This document shows positions 17,328 through 26,544 of a stretch of 64,000 nt of DNA, piece after piece. How positions within the stretch are numbered: position 1 is the first letter of the stretch; each line of letters begins with the position of its first letter. A model generated the notes under the pieces. It ran no database searches. It saw nothing but the letters and a program-made list of their open reading frames with translations, and was not told the DNA's origin. Source of the DNA: Mycolicibacterium arenosum (GTDB taxonomy: Bacteria > Actinomycetota > Actinomycetes > Mycobacteriales > Mycobacteriaceae); NCBI RefSeq assembly GCF_024320865.1, contig NZ_JANDBD010000006.1, positions 186,001-250,000 of the forward strand, in the 5' to 3' direction. The position numbers and the translations under genes were made by a program.

Positions 17328-19369
17328 CGCAGAAACGCGGCCGCCACGCCCGCGTCGACCGGCACGTGCAGACCGGTGGTGTGCGAGAAGTCCGACGTGC
17401 ACAGCGCGAACGCGGCGTTGGCGATGTTCTCCGGCAGCACTTCGCGTTTGAGGAGTGTGCGCTGCGCGTAGAATTCGCCCAGATCCTCCTCGTCCACGCC
17501 GTACACGGCGGCGCGCTTGGCGCCCCAACCCCCCGCGAAGATGCCCGACCCACGGACCACGCCGTCGGGATTGATGCCGTTGACCTTGACGCCGTGTTCG
17601 CCGAGCTCGGCGGCCAGCAGCCGAACCTGGTGCGCCTGATCGGCTTTCGTCGCCGAATAGGCGATGTTGTTGGGCCCGGCGAACACCGAGTTCTTCGACG
17701 AGATGTAGATGATGTCGCCGCCCAGCTTCTGGTCGATCAGCGCCCGCGCGGCCGCCTTGGACACCAGGAAGGATCCGCGGGCCATGACGTTGTGCTGCAG
17801 GTCCCAATCGGCGGCCGTGGTCTCCAGCAGCGACTTCGACAGCGACAGTCCGGCGTTGTTCACGACGATGTCGATGCCGCCGAAGACCAGTACGGTCGCG
17901 TCGACGGCCGCCTGCACGGCCCGCTCGTCGGTGACATCGGCGGCGATCCCGACGGCGACGTCGGTCGAGCCGATCTCCTCGGCAGCCGCCTGGGCTTTGG
18001 CGGCATCGAGGTCCGCGATCACGACGCACGCGCCCTCGGCCGCCAGGCGCGTGGCGATGGCCTTGCCGATACCGGAGGCGGCGCCCGTGACCAGCGCGAT
18101 GCGGGTCGCCAGCGGCTTGGGCTGGGGCATCCGTGCCAGCTTGGCCTCCTCCAGCGCCCAGTACTCGATGCGGAACTTCTCGGACTCCTCGATCGGTGCG
18201 TACGTCGAGATGGCCTCGGCGCCGCGCATGACGTTGATGGCGTTGAGGTAGAACTCGCCCGCCACCCGCGCGGTCTGCTTGTCCTTGCCGTAGCTGAACA
18301 TGCCGACGCCGGGGATCAGGACGATCGCCGGGTCGGCGCCGCGAATGGCCGGGCTGTCCGGGCTCGCGTGCCGGTCGTAGTACGCCTGGTAGTCGGCGCG
18401 GTACGCCTGATGCAACTCGGCCAGCCGCGCCTTCACGTCATCGATCGGCGCGTCGGCGGGCAGATCCAGGACCAGGGGCTTGACCTTGATGCGCAGGAAG
18501 TGGTCGGGGCAGCTGGTGCCCAGCGCGGCGAGGCGCGGATGCTTCTCGGAGGCAAGGAATTCGAGCACACGTGGGTCATCGGTGAAGTGGCCCACCTGTG
18601 GCCGGTCCGCCGATGCCAGACCCCGGACGAACGGGGCCAGCGCCGCGGCCCTGCTCACGCGCTGCGCCTCCGGCAGTGCGCCGTAACCGGCCACCGGAGC
18701 ACCGAAGGGCGCCGACGCGCCGTTGGCCTCGATGTAGCGCTGGGCGGTGTCGATGATCTCCAGAGACCGCGCCTCGGCCTCGTCGGAGGTGTCACCCCAT
18801 GCGGTGATGCCGTGGCCGCCGAGGATGGTGCCGATGGCCTGCGGGTTACCCCGCTTGATCTCGGCGATGTCCAGTCCGAGCTGGAAACCGGGCCGTCGCC
18901 ACGGGATCCACACCACGCGGTCGCCGAAGATCTGCTTGGTCAGCGCCTCACCGTCGGCCGACGTGGCGAGCGCGATCCCGGAATCGGGGTGCAGGTGGTC
19001 GACGTGCGCGGCGTCGACGAGGCCGTGCATCGCGGTGTCGATCGACGGTGCGGCGCCGCCACGGCCGTGCAGGCAGAAGTCGAACGCGGCGACCATCTCG
19101 TCCTCACGTTCGACGCCGGGGTACACGTCGACCAGCGAACGCATCCGGTCCAGCCGCAGGACGGCCAGGCCGCTCTCGGTCAGGGTGCCGAGGTCGCCAC
19201 CGGATCCCTTGACCCACAACAACTCCACGGGCTTCCCGGTCACCGGGTCGACATCGGTGCCCTTGGCCGAGGTGTTCCCGCCCGCGTAGTTGGTGTTCTT
19301 CGGATCCGACCCGAGTCGGTTCGATCGGGCGATCAGGTCGGTCACGGTCTTGTTGGTCATGCCGGTCAT
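17324..19369 (-). CDS. rhaEW: Bifunctional rhamnulose-1-phosphate aldolase / lactaldehyde dehydrogenase
   Basis: A 681-residue fusion. Residues 1 to about 410 are a class II aldolase/adducin-type domain (NTNYAGGNTSAKG, VDHLHPDSGIALATS with metal histidines, TILGGHGITAWGD). Residues from about 420 are an SDR domain (IALVTGAASGIGKAIA, VNNAGLSL, catalytic YSATK). This is the architecture of the B. subtilis-type enzyme. The aldolase splits L-rhamnulose-1-phosphate into DHAP and L-lactaldehyde, and the SDR part oxidises L-lactaldehyde to L-lactate. ATG 19369 overlaps the rhaI stop; a second ATG at 19360 is possible. The downstream lldD agrees with L-lactate as the product. Confidence 0.93.
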   Translation of the reverse strand: MTGMTNKTVTDLIARSNRLGSDPKNTNYAGGNTSAKGTDVDPVTGKPVELLWVKGSGGDLGTLTESGLAVLRLDRMRSLVDVYPGVEREDEMVAAFDFCLHGRGGAAPSIDTAMHGLVDAAHVDHLHPDSGIALATSADGEALTKQIFGDRVVWIPWRRPGFQLGLDIAEIKRGNPQAIGTILGGHGITAWGDTSDEAEARSLEIIDTAQRYIEANGASAPFGAPVAGYGALPEAQRVSRAAALAPFVRGLASADRPQVGHFTDDPRVLEFLASEKHPRLAALGTSCPDHFLRIKVKPLVLDLPADAPIDDVKARLAELHQAYRADYQAYYDRHASPDSPAIRGADPAIVLIPGVGMFSYGKDKQTARVAGEFYLNAINVMRGAEAISTYAPIEESEKFRIEYWALEEAKLARMPQPKPLATRIALVTGAASGIGKAIATRLAAEGACVVIADLDAAKAQAAAEEIGSTDVAVGIAADVTDERAVQAAVDATVLVFGGIDIVVNNAGLSLSKSLLETTAADWDLQHNVMARGSFLVSKAAARALIDQKLGGDIIYISSKNSVFAGPNNIAYSATKADQAHQVRLLAAELGEHGVKVNGINPDGVVRGSGIFAGGWGAKRAAVYGVDEEDLGEFYAQRTLLKREVLPENIANAAFALCTSDFSHTTGLHVPVDAGVAAAFLR

Positions 19370-20517
19370 GCTCCCCACGACGATTGAGTTCCGCCGACTC
19401 GCTCGGCGTTGACGGTGTCCTGATATCCCGATGCGGCGAAGGCGGCCATCGGATCGGCCGGTAGTCCGCGCTCGGTGCGCCACTGCGCCAGCGCGGGGCG
19501 GATGTCGGTGTAGAAGGCGTTCATGAAGATGTCGTTGGCGCCCAACACGTCTCCGGCTTCCTGAGCGACGGCCAGCGCGTCGGTGTCGACCGCCAGCGCG
19601 CGGGCGGTCATCTCCTGCACGTTGAGCACCGAACGGATCTGGCCGGGGATCTTGGCCTCGACGTTGTGGCACTGGTCGAGCATCAGCGCGACATCGGATG
19701 ACTCGTCGAGGCCGCCGCCGCGGATCACCTCGAACATGATTCGGAACAGCTGGAACGGATCGGCCGCCCCGACGATGAGGTCGTCGTCGGCGTAGAACCG
19801 CGAGTTGAAGTCGAACGAGCCGAGCTTCCCGAGCCTCAGCAGCTGAGCGACGATGAACTCGATGTTGGTGCCGGGGGCGTGGTGGCCGGTGTCCAGGCAC
19901 ACCGCGGCGCGTTCACCGAGGGCGCTGACCTGGGCGTAGGACGTGCCCCAGTCCGGCACGTCGGTCATGTACATCGCGGGCTCGAAGAACTTGTACTCCA
20001 GGACGAGTCGCTGCCCCTCGCCGATGTGCTGATAGATCGCGGCCAGCGACTCCGCCAGGCGGTCCTGCCGACCGCGGATGTCCCCCTGGCCGGGGTAGTT
20101 CGTGCCGTCGGCGAGCCAGATCTTGAGGTCACGCGATCCCGTGGCGCCCATGATCTCGATGCATTCCAGGTGGTGGTCGATCGCCTTCTGGCGCACCGCC
20201 TTGTCCGTGTGCGTCAGGCTGCCGAACTTGTAGTCGTCGTCCTGGAAGGTGTTGGAGTTGATGGTGCCCAGGCGCACGCCGTGGTCGGCGGCGTAGGTGC
20301 CGAGGGCCGCGTAGTCGTCGACCCTGTCCCACGGGATGTGCAGCGCGACGGTGGGCGCCAGGCCGGTGAACCGGTGCACGGTGGCGGCGTCGGCGATCTT
20401 CTCCTCGACGGTCCGCGGCGTGCCGGGCGTGCCGAACACCTTGAACCGGGTGCCCGAGTTACCGAAGGCCCAGGACGGGAGTTCGATCCTGAGATTGTCG
20501 AGCAGGGAGTGGCTCAT
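19366..20517 (-). CDS. rhaI: L-rhamnose isomerase (RhaI type)
   Basis: A 383-residue TIM-barrel isomerase of the RhaI type found in Pseudomonas and actinobacteria, distinct from E. coli RhaA. Characteristic stretches are PSWAFGNSGTRFKVF, LGTINSNTFQDDDYKFGSLTH, LVLEYKFFEPAMYMTDVPDWGT, VCLDTGHHAPGTNIEFIVAQLL and FDFNSRFYADDDLIVG, which hold the metal-binding E, D and H residues. It interconverts L-rhamnose and L-rhamnulose. Start and stop overlap the neighbouring genes by 4 nt on each side, placing it firmly in the operon. Confidence 0.94.
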   Translation of the reverse strand: MSHSLLDNLRIELPSWAFGNSGTRFKVFGTPGTPRTVEEKIADAATVHRFTGLAPTVALHIPWDRVDDYAALGTYAADHGVRLGTINSNTFQDDDYKFGSLTHTDKAVRQKAIDHHLECIEIMGATGSRDLKIWLADGTNYPGQGDIRGRQDRLAESLAAIYQHIGEGQRLVLEYKFFEPAMYMTDVPDWGTSYAQVSALGERAAVCLDTGHHAPGTNIEFIVAQLLRLGKLGSFDFNSRFYADDDLIVGAADPFQLFRIMFEVIRGGGLDESSDVALMLDQCHNVEAKIPGQIRSVLNVQEMTARALAVDTDALAVAQEAGDVLGANDIFMNAFYTDIRPALAQWRTERGLPADPMAAFAASGYQDTVNAERVGGTQSSWGA

Positions 20518-21827
20518 GCGACGGCCTTGGACTGAGCGGCTGCGGAATCGATCGTCTCACCGTAGCGCTCGATCTCGATCTGGCGCAGCGTCTTTCCCCG
20601 CGTCGAGGGTGCCCACACCGCGCCGATCACCAGTGCGACGGCGAGCAGGCCGATGAGCAGCAAGCCGACGCCGGTCAAGCCGATCGCGACCAGGAGCGTG
20701 GGGAAGAAGTAGCTGAGCAGGCCGGTGAAGGTGCGCACCACGCAGAACATGACGCCCTGCGCGCTGGCCCGGTACGGCGTCGCGAACATCTCGCTGGCCC
20801 ACAGGCTGTAGAAGGCTTGTGCGCCAATGCCGCTGGAGACGCCCCACAGCACGGCGAAGATCAGCATGGTCGGGACGCCGCCGTCGGTGAACGCGACGAG
20901 CACGGCCCACCCGGCGATGCCGAGCGCGGCGCCGCCCGCGTAGAACCACCGCTGGGACACCCGGTCGGCGTAGCGCATGAACCCGAAGTAGGTCGCCGCG
21001 ACGGTACAACCCCAGACCAGCACCTGGAGCAGGTTCTGCGCGACGGGGCTGTGCAGGCCTGCGGTGTCGTACACGCGGGGCATGAAGATGCCGGCCTGGC
21101 CGGCGACCGTGTTCCAGAACAGGTAGATGCCGCCGAGGAACAGCAGCGCGGTGATGTTGACCCTGCGGGAGAACAGGCCTTTCAGGCCGCGCAGGCCGAC
21201 CGCGGACGTGACGTCGACATTCCCCTTCGCCTCGTCCGCCCAGATCTGCGATTCCTGCAGGCCCTGGCGGACCCACCACACCGCGGCGGCGACGACGAAC
21301 AGGTGCAGGAAGATCAGCCGCGACCCCAGCAGGCCCATCGGCGCCAGGGCGGCGGCGAGCCCGAAACCGATCAGGGGTCCGATCGACCAGGCCAGCTGGG
21401 CGGTGCCGACGTGCTTGGCTCGTCCCTCCGACGGCGCCTGCTCAGCGATGTAGGTCCACGACGCCGGGACGCCGGCACCGACGGCGATCCCGGTGATGAC
21501 GAACGCCGCGAGCAGCATCGTGTAGTTGACGGCGAACGTGGCCAGCAGCACGCCCACCATGTAGACCAGCAGGTCATAGGTGTAGATCGCCTTGCGGCCG
21601 AAGCGGTCACAGAGCGGGCCCCCGAGGATGGCGCCGATCGCCGCGCCGAAAGCGTTGGCGCTCAGGGCTGCCAGCAGGCCGACGGCGAAGTTCCCGAGAC
21701 CGAATTCGGCCTGCCAGAACGCCAGACTGGTCGCGATGGCGATGATCGATCCGGCCTCGATGTAGTTCGACATGGCGACCGCGATCGTCGCGCGCCAGCC
21801 GGTCGTGGAGCGGGCCCCTACTTTCAT
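20514..21827 (-). CDS. MFS sugar permease, probable L-rhamnose transporter
   Basis: A 437-residue protein with about 12 hydrophobic segments. MFS signatures include GGPLCDRFGRKAIYTYDLL between helices 2 and 3 and, in the second half, the altered GFMRYADRVSQR loop. It resembles sugar-porter or metabolite:H+ symporters more than E. coli RhaT, which is a different family. It lies between rhaM and rhaI with an ATGA overlap to rhaI, so import of L-rhamnose is the obvious role. The C-terminal cytoplasmic tail ends in an Ala-rich stretch. The exact sugar is inferred from context. Confidence 0.85.
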   Translation of the reverse strand: MKVGARSTTGWRATIAVAMSNYIEAGSIIAIATSLAFWQAEFGLGNFAVGLLAALSANAFGAAIGAILGGPLCDRFGRKAIYTYDLLVYMVGVLLATFAVNYTMLLAAFVITGIAVGAGVPASWTYIAEQAPSEGRAKHVGTAQLAWSIGPLIGFGLAAALAPMGLLGSRLIFLHLFVVAAAVWWVRQGLQESQIWADEAKGNVDVTSAVGLRGLKGLFSRRVNITALLFLGGIYLFWNTVAGQAGIFMPRVYDTAGLHSPVAQNLLQVLVWGCTVAATYFGFMRYADRVSQRWFYAGGAALGIAGWAVLVAFTDGGVPTMLIFAVLWGVSSGIGAQAFYSLWASEMFATPYRASAQGVMFCVVRTFTGLLSYFFPTLLVAIGLTGVGLLLIGLLAVALVIGAVWAPSTRGKTLRQIEIERYGETIDSAAAQSKAVA

Positions 21828-21854
21828 GACAGTCCTTTGAGCGGTGGGTTGGTT

Positions 21855-22193
21855 CTAGTCGAGATGGAAGTACTCGGCAAGCGGCTGCATCAGCTGATCG
21901 GGAGTGGCGCCTTTGCTGCGGAAGTACTGCGCCATGTCCGCCTGCCAGCGGTCGTTGACGTCGGTGGCGGCCATGCGCTGCTGCGCGGCGGCGAAGTCGT
22001 CGGTTTCGAGATACCCGACGACCAGGCCGTCATCGGGTCGGAGGAACAGCGAGTAGTTGTGCCAGCCCGCGGCCCGCAGAGCGTCGAGCATCTCGGGCCA
22101 GACCACGTCGTGCGCACGGAGGTAGTCCTCGATGCGGTCGGGCCGCAGATGCAGCAGGAAGCACACCCGCTGCGGTCCCGCCGCCACGCTCAT
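21855..22193 (-). CDS. rhaM: L-rhamnose mutarotase
   Basis: A 112-residue RhaM-like ferredoxin-fold protein: RVCFLLHLRPDRIEDYLRAHDVVWPEMLDALRAAGWHNYSLFL, then VVGYLETDDF and a C-terminal YFRSKG...LAEYFHLD. It converts alpha- and beta-L-rhamnopyranose and supplies the anomer used by the isomerase. ATG 22193 is preferred over GTG 22199 because AGGAGG occupies 22199-22204 on this strand, 5 nt before the ATG; the GTG would sit inside it. First gene of the rhamnose operon, 27 bp ahead of the permease. Confidence 0.92.
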   Translation of the reverse strand: MSVAAGPQRVCFLLHLRPDRIEDYLRAHDVVWPEMLDALRAAGWHNYSLFLRPDDGLVVGYLETDDFAAAQQRMAATDVNDRWQADMAQYFRSKGATPDQLMQPLAEYFHLD

Positions 22194-22207
22194 GGCCACC
22201 TCCTGCG

Positions 22208-22221
22208 TTGAAACGTTTCAA
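22208..22221. promoter_or_regulatory. LacI-type operator of the rhamnose operon
   Basis: TTGAAACGTTTCAA is a perfect 14-bp palindrome with the central CG typical of LacI/PurR-family operators. It lies immediately upstream of the rhaM ribosome-binding site. A downstream LacI-type gene in the same operon is the natural candidate to bind it. A second smaller palindrome (CTTCGCGAAG, 22245-22254) is nearby. Confidence 0.75.
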
Positions 22222-22384
22222 TTCGTGAGTGGGGTCACACTAAGCTTCGCGAAGGGCGCACGTCAAGACGCGACGCCCGTACCTGCTACCCGGTAGCCGC
22301 CCGTGGGGGTCCGCAGCGATGTGCCCGAGGGTTGATCGCGAAAGGCTTGAGCCACAAGTTGACGACTCGATTAAGGGGCACGAC

Positions 22385-23131
22385 ATGAACCGCAACCTGA
22401 CCCGCGCGGCGCTGGCGACAGCCGCCCTGGCGTCCGTGACCGCCGCGGGATGGCAGGCCGTCGGGGTGGCCTCGGCCGACACGACGCCGGCGTGCTCCGA
22501 CATCGAGGTGGTCTTCGCACGCGGCACGAACGAGGCGCCCGGCGTCGGCGTCACCGGGCAGGCGTTCGTCAACGCCCTCGAGGCTCGGGTACCGGGGCGG
22601 AGCGTCGACGTCTACGGCGTGAATTACCCGGCGTCACTGTCGTTTCCGGACGCGGCGCAGGGTGTCGTGGACGCCACCGATCGCGTGGAGTCGATCGCGG
22701 CCGGTTGCCCGAACACCAAGATCGTGCTCGGCGGGTACTCGCAGGGCGCCGCCGTGGCGGGATACACGGTCACCGACGACGTGCCCGCCGGATACGCACT
22801 GCCACAGGGCATCTCGGGCCCGATTCCCGCCGCGGTCGGTTCACACATCGCCGCCGTCGTCCTGTTCGGGACGCCTCAGCCCTACATCCTCGGACTGCTG
22901 GATCACTCCGCTCCGCCGATCACCGTCGGCGCCGCCTACGCCGCGAAGACCATCCAACTGTGCGACGACGGTGACCCGATCTGCTCGCCCGGTGGGCTGA
23001 ACCGGGCCGCGCACAGTGCCTACGCGAGCAACGGGACCGCCGACCAGGCGGCTCAGTTCGTCGTCGACCAGCTCGGGCAGCCGGCGCCGATCCCGGCCAA
23101 GGACGTTTCCTCGATCACCAGCGGCGGCTAG
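22385..23131 (+). CDS. Secreted cutinase-like serine esterase
   Basis: A 248-residue protein with an N-terminal signal peptide (NRNLTRAALATAALASVTAAG, likely cleaved near VASAD) and a cutinase domain. VVFARGTNEAPGVGVTG opens the fold, GGYSQGAAVAGYTV holds the catalytic Ser, CDDGDPICSPGG holds Asp between two Cys, and AHSAYASNG holds His. Cutinase-like proteins (CULPs) of mycobacteria hydrolyse lipid esters at the cell surface or outside it. ATG 22385 was chosen because the signal peptide starts there and homology does not extend upstream. It is a single gene between the rhamnose operon (divergent) and an mmpL gene. Confidence 0.92.
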   Translation: MNRNLTRAALATAALASVTAAGWQAVGVASADTTPACSDIEVVFARGTNEAPGVGVTGQAFVNALEARVPGRSVDVYGVNYPASLSFPDAAQGVVDATDRVESIAAGCPNTKIVLGGYSQGAAVAGYTVTDDVPAGYALPQGISGPIPAAVGSHIAAVVLFGTPQPYILGLLDHSAPPITVGAAYAAKTIQLCDDGDPICSPGGLNRAAHSAYASNGTADQAAQFVVDQLGQPAPIPAKDVSSITSGG

Positions 23132-23275
23132 CGAGCCCTGGCATCACAGCCGACTCCCAGCAAAGCGGCCGGTGTTGTGACGGCGGGTGACGTGTCGTAC
23201 CGTCAACCTAGTTGATAAGCATTCCTAACGGGATCGCCGACTCGGTCAGCACGCCGCCGCACGAAAGGGTCACGG

Positions 23276-26068
23276 ATGCACCGCGTTCCGGACGTCATCC
23301 GGCGGTTCGCGGTCCTGATCGCGCTGTTCTGGCTGTGCCTGGCGGTCGTGACGAACGTCTTCGTGCCGCAGTTGGAGACCGTCGCCGAAACGCACAACGT
23401 GTCGTTGAGCCCACAGGACGCGCCGTCGCTGCAGGCCAGCAAGCACATCGGCCGGAAGTTCGAGGAGTTCGACTCCGACAGTTCGGCGATGATCGTCCTG
23501 GAGGGCGACGAACCGCTCGGCGCCGACGCACACCACTACTACGACGGCCTGGTCGACAGACTCTCCAAGGACACCACGCACGTCGAGCACATCCAGAACT
23601 TCTGGGGTGATCCGCTGACGGCCGCGGGCTCGCAAAGTCCCGACGGCAAAGCGGCGCTGGTGCAGTTGTATCTCGCGGGCAACCAGGGTGAGTCGTTGGC
23701 GAACGAATCCGTCGACTCCGTGCGCGCCATCGTCAACGACTCGCCGCCGCCTCCCGGCGTGCGGGCCTACGTCACCGGTGCCGCGCCCCTTGTCACGGAT
23801 CAGTTCGAGGTCGGCCGCCAGGGCACGCTGAAAACCACGCTGATCACACTAGCGGTGATCGCCGTGATGCTGTTCGTGCTGTACCGGCGCCTCACGACGG
23901 TCTTCCTGGTGATCTTCACGGTGATGATCGAACTGACCGCGTCCCGCGGCGTCGTCGCCGTCCTCGCGAACGCCGGCGTCATCGAACTGTCGACGTACTC
24001 GACGAACCTGCTGACACTGCTCGTCATCGCCGCGGGCACGGACTATGCGATCTTCCTGCTCGGCCGCTTCCACGAGGGGCGGCTCACCGGGCAGGACCGC
24101 GTCTCGGCGTTCACCTCGATGTACCACGGCACCGCGCACATCATCCTGGGCTCCGGGCTCACCATCGCCGGAGCCGTGCTCTGCCTGACCTTCACCCGGC
24201 TGCCGTACTTCAACAGTCTGGGGGTGCCCGCCGGAATCGGCATCGTCGTCGCGGTGATCGCGGCGCTCACCCTGGCGCCGGCGCTGCTCGTCATCGGGCG
24301 ACACTTCGGTCTCTTCGAGCCCGCCCGGCCGATGCGCACCCGAGGGTGGCGGCGCATCGGCACCGCCATCGTCCGCTGGCCGGGCCCGATCCTGGTGGCG
24401 ACGGTGGGGATCGCGGTGATCGGCCTTCTCACCCTGCCCGCGTACCAGACCAGTTACGACACCAGGCCCTACATGCCCGCCAGCGCTCCGGCGAACGTGG
24501 GCTACGCGGCCGCCGAACGCCACTTCTCGGAGGCGCGGCTGAACCCGGAACTGCTGATGATCGAAGCCGACCACGATCTGCGCAACTCCACCGACATGAT
24601 CCTGCTGGAGCGGGTCGCCAAGGCGGTCTTCCACACCGACGGCATCGCGCAGGTGCAGTCGATCACCCGGCCGCTGGGCACGCCGCTGGACCACACGTCG
24701 ATCCCGTTCCAGATCAGCGCGGGCAGCGCGTCGCAGATCCAGAATCTGCCGTTCCAACAGGCCCGCGGCGCCGACCTCCTCAAACAGGTGGACGTGATCA
24801 ACAGCTCGGTCGACATCCTGCGGCAGCAGCTGGCACTGCAACAGCAGTCCGCCACGGTCATCGACGAGCAGACCAGGGCGTTCCAGGAGACCGTCGCGAC
24901 GACGCAGGACCTCCGCAACAAGATCGCCGACTTCGACGACTTCTTCCGGCCGATGCGCAACTACTTCTACTGGGAGCCGCACTGTTTCGACATCCCGGCG
25001 TGCTGGGCGCTGCGGTCGCTGTTCGACGCCCTCGACGGCATCAGCGCGCTGACCGACAACCTGAGCAACGTCGCGGACGCCTTCGCCAAACTCGATGCGC
25101 TGCAACCCAAGCTGGTCGCGCTGATTCCGCCGCAGTCGGGGTTCCAGAACGTCAACCGCGACCTGTTGCTGGCCAACTACGCCACCACGACGGGGATCGA
25201 CGACCAGACCGAGAAGGCGCTGCAGAACTCGACGGCACTGGGCCAGGCGTACGACGCGTCGAAGACCGACGACTCGTTCTACCTGCCGCCGGAGGCGTTC
25301 ACCAACCCGGAGTTCCAGCGCGGCCTCAAGCTGTTCATGTCGCCGGACGGCAAGGCCGCGCGCATGATCATCACCCACGAGGGCATTCCGGCTACGCCCG
25401 AGGGCATTTCGCACATCGATCCCATTCGGCACGCGGCGCAGGAAGCGGTCAAGGGCACGCCGCTCGCCGGCTCGAAGCTCTACATCGCCGGTACCGCGGC
25501 CACGTACAAGGACATTCAGGACGGCGCCGAGTACGACCTCGTGATCGCCGCGATCGCCGCACTCAGCCTGATCCTTCTGGTGATGATGTTCATCACCCGC
25601 AGCATCGTCGCCGCGATCGTCATCGTCGGCACCGTGGCGTTGTCCCTCGGCGCCTCGTTCGGGCTGTCGGTGCTCATCTGGCAGGAGATCATCGGCGTCG
25701 ACCTGTACTGGATCGTGTTGGCACTGGCCATCATCCTGCTACTGGCGGTGGGTTCGGACTACAACCTCCTGCTGATCTCCCGATTCAAGGAGGAGATCGG
25801 CGCCGGGCTGAACACCGGCATCATCCGCGCAATGGCGGGCTCCGGGTCGGTGGTGACTGCCGCGGGTCTGGTGTTCGCGGCGACCATGGCGTCGTTCATC
25901 TTCGCCGACCTGCTGATCCTCGGACAGATCGGCACGACGATCGCCCTCGGCCTGCTGTTCGACACGTTGATCGTGCGGTCCTTCATGACCCCGGCGGTGG
26001 CGGCACTGATGGGCCGGTGGTTCTGGTGGCCGCTGAACGTCCGTCAGCGCCCGGTACCGCAGAGGTAG
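23276..26068 (+). CDS. mmpL: MmpL-family RND transporter without an MmpS partner
   Basis: A 930-residue RND transporter with an N-terminal helix, first periplasmic domain (HVEHIQNFWGDPLTAAGSQSPDGKAAL), helices 2-6 including TDYAIFLLGRFHEGR, a second large periplasmic domain with a Gln-rich coiled coil (about 510-550) and the Cys-paired YFYWEPHCFDIPACWALR, then a second helix bundle with the proton-relay region GSDYNLLLISRFKEEI. The long coiled-coil domain resembles the MmpL4/MmpL5 type. Such proteins export lipids, siderophores or drugs. AAAGGG precedes ATG 23276. No mmpS gene is adjacent. It overlaps a convergent membrane-protein gene by 25 bp. Confidence 0.93.
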   Translation: MHRVPDVIRRFAVLIALFWLCLAVVTNVFVPQLETVAETHNVSLSPQDAPSLQASKHIGRKFEEFDSDSSAMIVLEGDEPLGADAHHYYDGLVDRLSKDTTHVEHIQNFWGDPLTAAGSQSPDGKAALVQLYLAGNQGESLANESVDSVRAIVNDSPPPPGVRAYVTGAAPLVTDQFEVGRQGTLKTTLITLAVIAVMLFVLYRRLTTVFLVIFTVMIELTASRGVVAVLANAGVIELSTYSTNLLTLLVIAAGTDYAIFLLGRFHEGRLTGQDRVSAFTSMYHGTAHIILGSGLTIAGAVLCLTFTRLPYFNSLGVPAGIGIVVAVIAALTLAPALLVIGRHFGLFEPARPMRTRGWRRIGTAIVRWPGPILVATVGIAVIGLLTLPAYQTSYDTRPYMPASAPANVGYAAAERHFSEARLNPELLMIEADHDLRNSTDMILLERVAKAVFHTDGIAQVQSITRPLGTPLDHTSIPFQISAGSASQIQNLPFQQARGADLLKQVDVINSSVDILRQQLALQQQSATVIDEQTRAFQETVATTQDLRNKIADFDDFFRPMRNYFYWEPHCFDIPACWALRSLFDALDGISALTDNLSNVADAFAKLDALQPKLVALIPPQSGFQNVNRDLLLANYATTTGIDDQTEKALQNSTALGQAYDASKTDDSFYLPPEAFTNPEFQRGLKLFMSPDGKAARMIITHEGIPATPEGISHIDPIRHAAQEAVKGTPLAGSKLYIAGTAATYKDIQDGAEYDLVIAAIAALSLILLVMMFITRSIVAAIVIVGTVALSLGASFGLSVLIWQEIIGVDLYWIVLALAIILLLAVGSDYNLLLISRFKEEIGAGLNTGIIRAMAGSGSVVTAAGLVFAATMASFIFADLLILGQIGTTIALGLLFDTLIVRSFMTPAVAALMGRWFWWPLNVRQRPVPQR

Positions 26069-26493
26069 GGCTGCGCCAGCTTGCCCTTCAAGGCGGCGAC
26101 CTTGCGCAGCTGGACGGCCATGTTCATCGAGGTCAGCATCGGAATGCCGCCGATGAAGGTCCGGAACGAGGGGTTGCCGCCGTCGAGGTGGAGCATGAAG
26201 AGGCAGCCGACCACGTAGAAGAAGCCGATGGTGAACAGCGCCGCCGGGATGGCGTACGCGAGTGGTGAGCGGGCGTCGGCGACCAGTTCCGACGCGTAGT
26301 CGAACTCGTCCTGCGAAAGCGGTTCGCGCCTGCGGACTTTCGCCAGCACCGCCTTGTGGGCGCCGACCTGCTCACCCATCGGGTGCGAGGTTCGCCTGTC
26401 CAGCCGACCGATGTACACGAACACACACGTGGCGAACACGACCTCCATCACGGCGGCGAGAATCGTGAGATCACCCCACGGACCGAGATTCAC
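26044..26493 (-). CDS. Small integral membrane protein of unknown function
   Basis: A 149-residue protein from GTG 26493. Hydrophobic segments at about 7-28 (LTILAAVMEVVFATCVFVYIG) and about 79-102 (AYAIPAALFTIGFFYVVGCLFML), with a shorter one near 112-124, flank a charged cytosolic-looking region (AKVRRREPLSQDEFDYASELV). I do not recognise the family. It converges on the orphan mmpL with a 25-bp overlap and follows a tetR gene on the same strand, 51 bp downstream of it. No catalytic motif is visible. Confidence 0.68.
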   Translation of the reverse strand: MNLGPWGDLTILAAVMEVVFATCVFVYIGRLDRRTSHPMGEQVGAHKAVLAKVRRREPLSQDEFDYASELVADARSPLAYAIPAALFTIGFFYVVGCLFMLHLDGGNPSFRTFIGGIPMLTSMNMAVQLRKVAALKGKLAQPYLCGTGR

Positions 26494-26544
26494 CCCTGAA
26501 CGTTACCTCAACTAAGCATCTGCGGCTCGGATCCCGACACCCGG

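Noticed and set aside
22285..22297. GCTACCCGGTAGC inverted repeat between rhaM and the cutinase gene
   Set aside because: Short, single copy and not near a clear promoter element; left unassigned.
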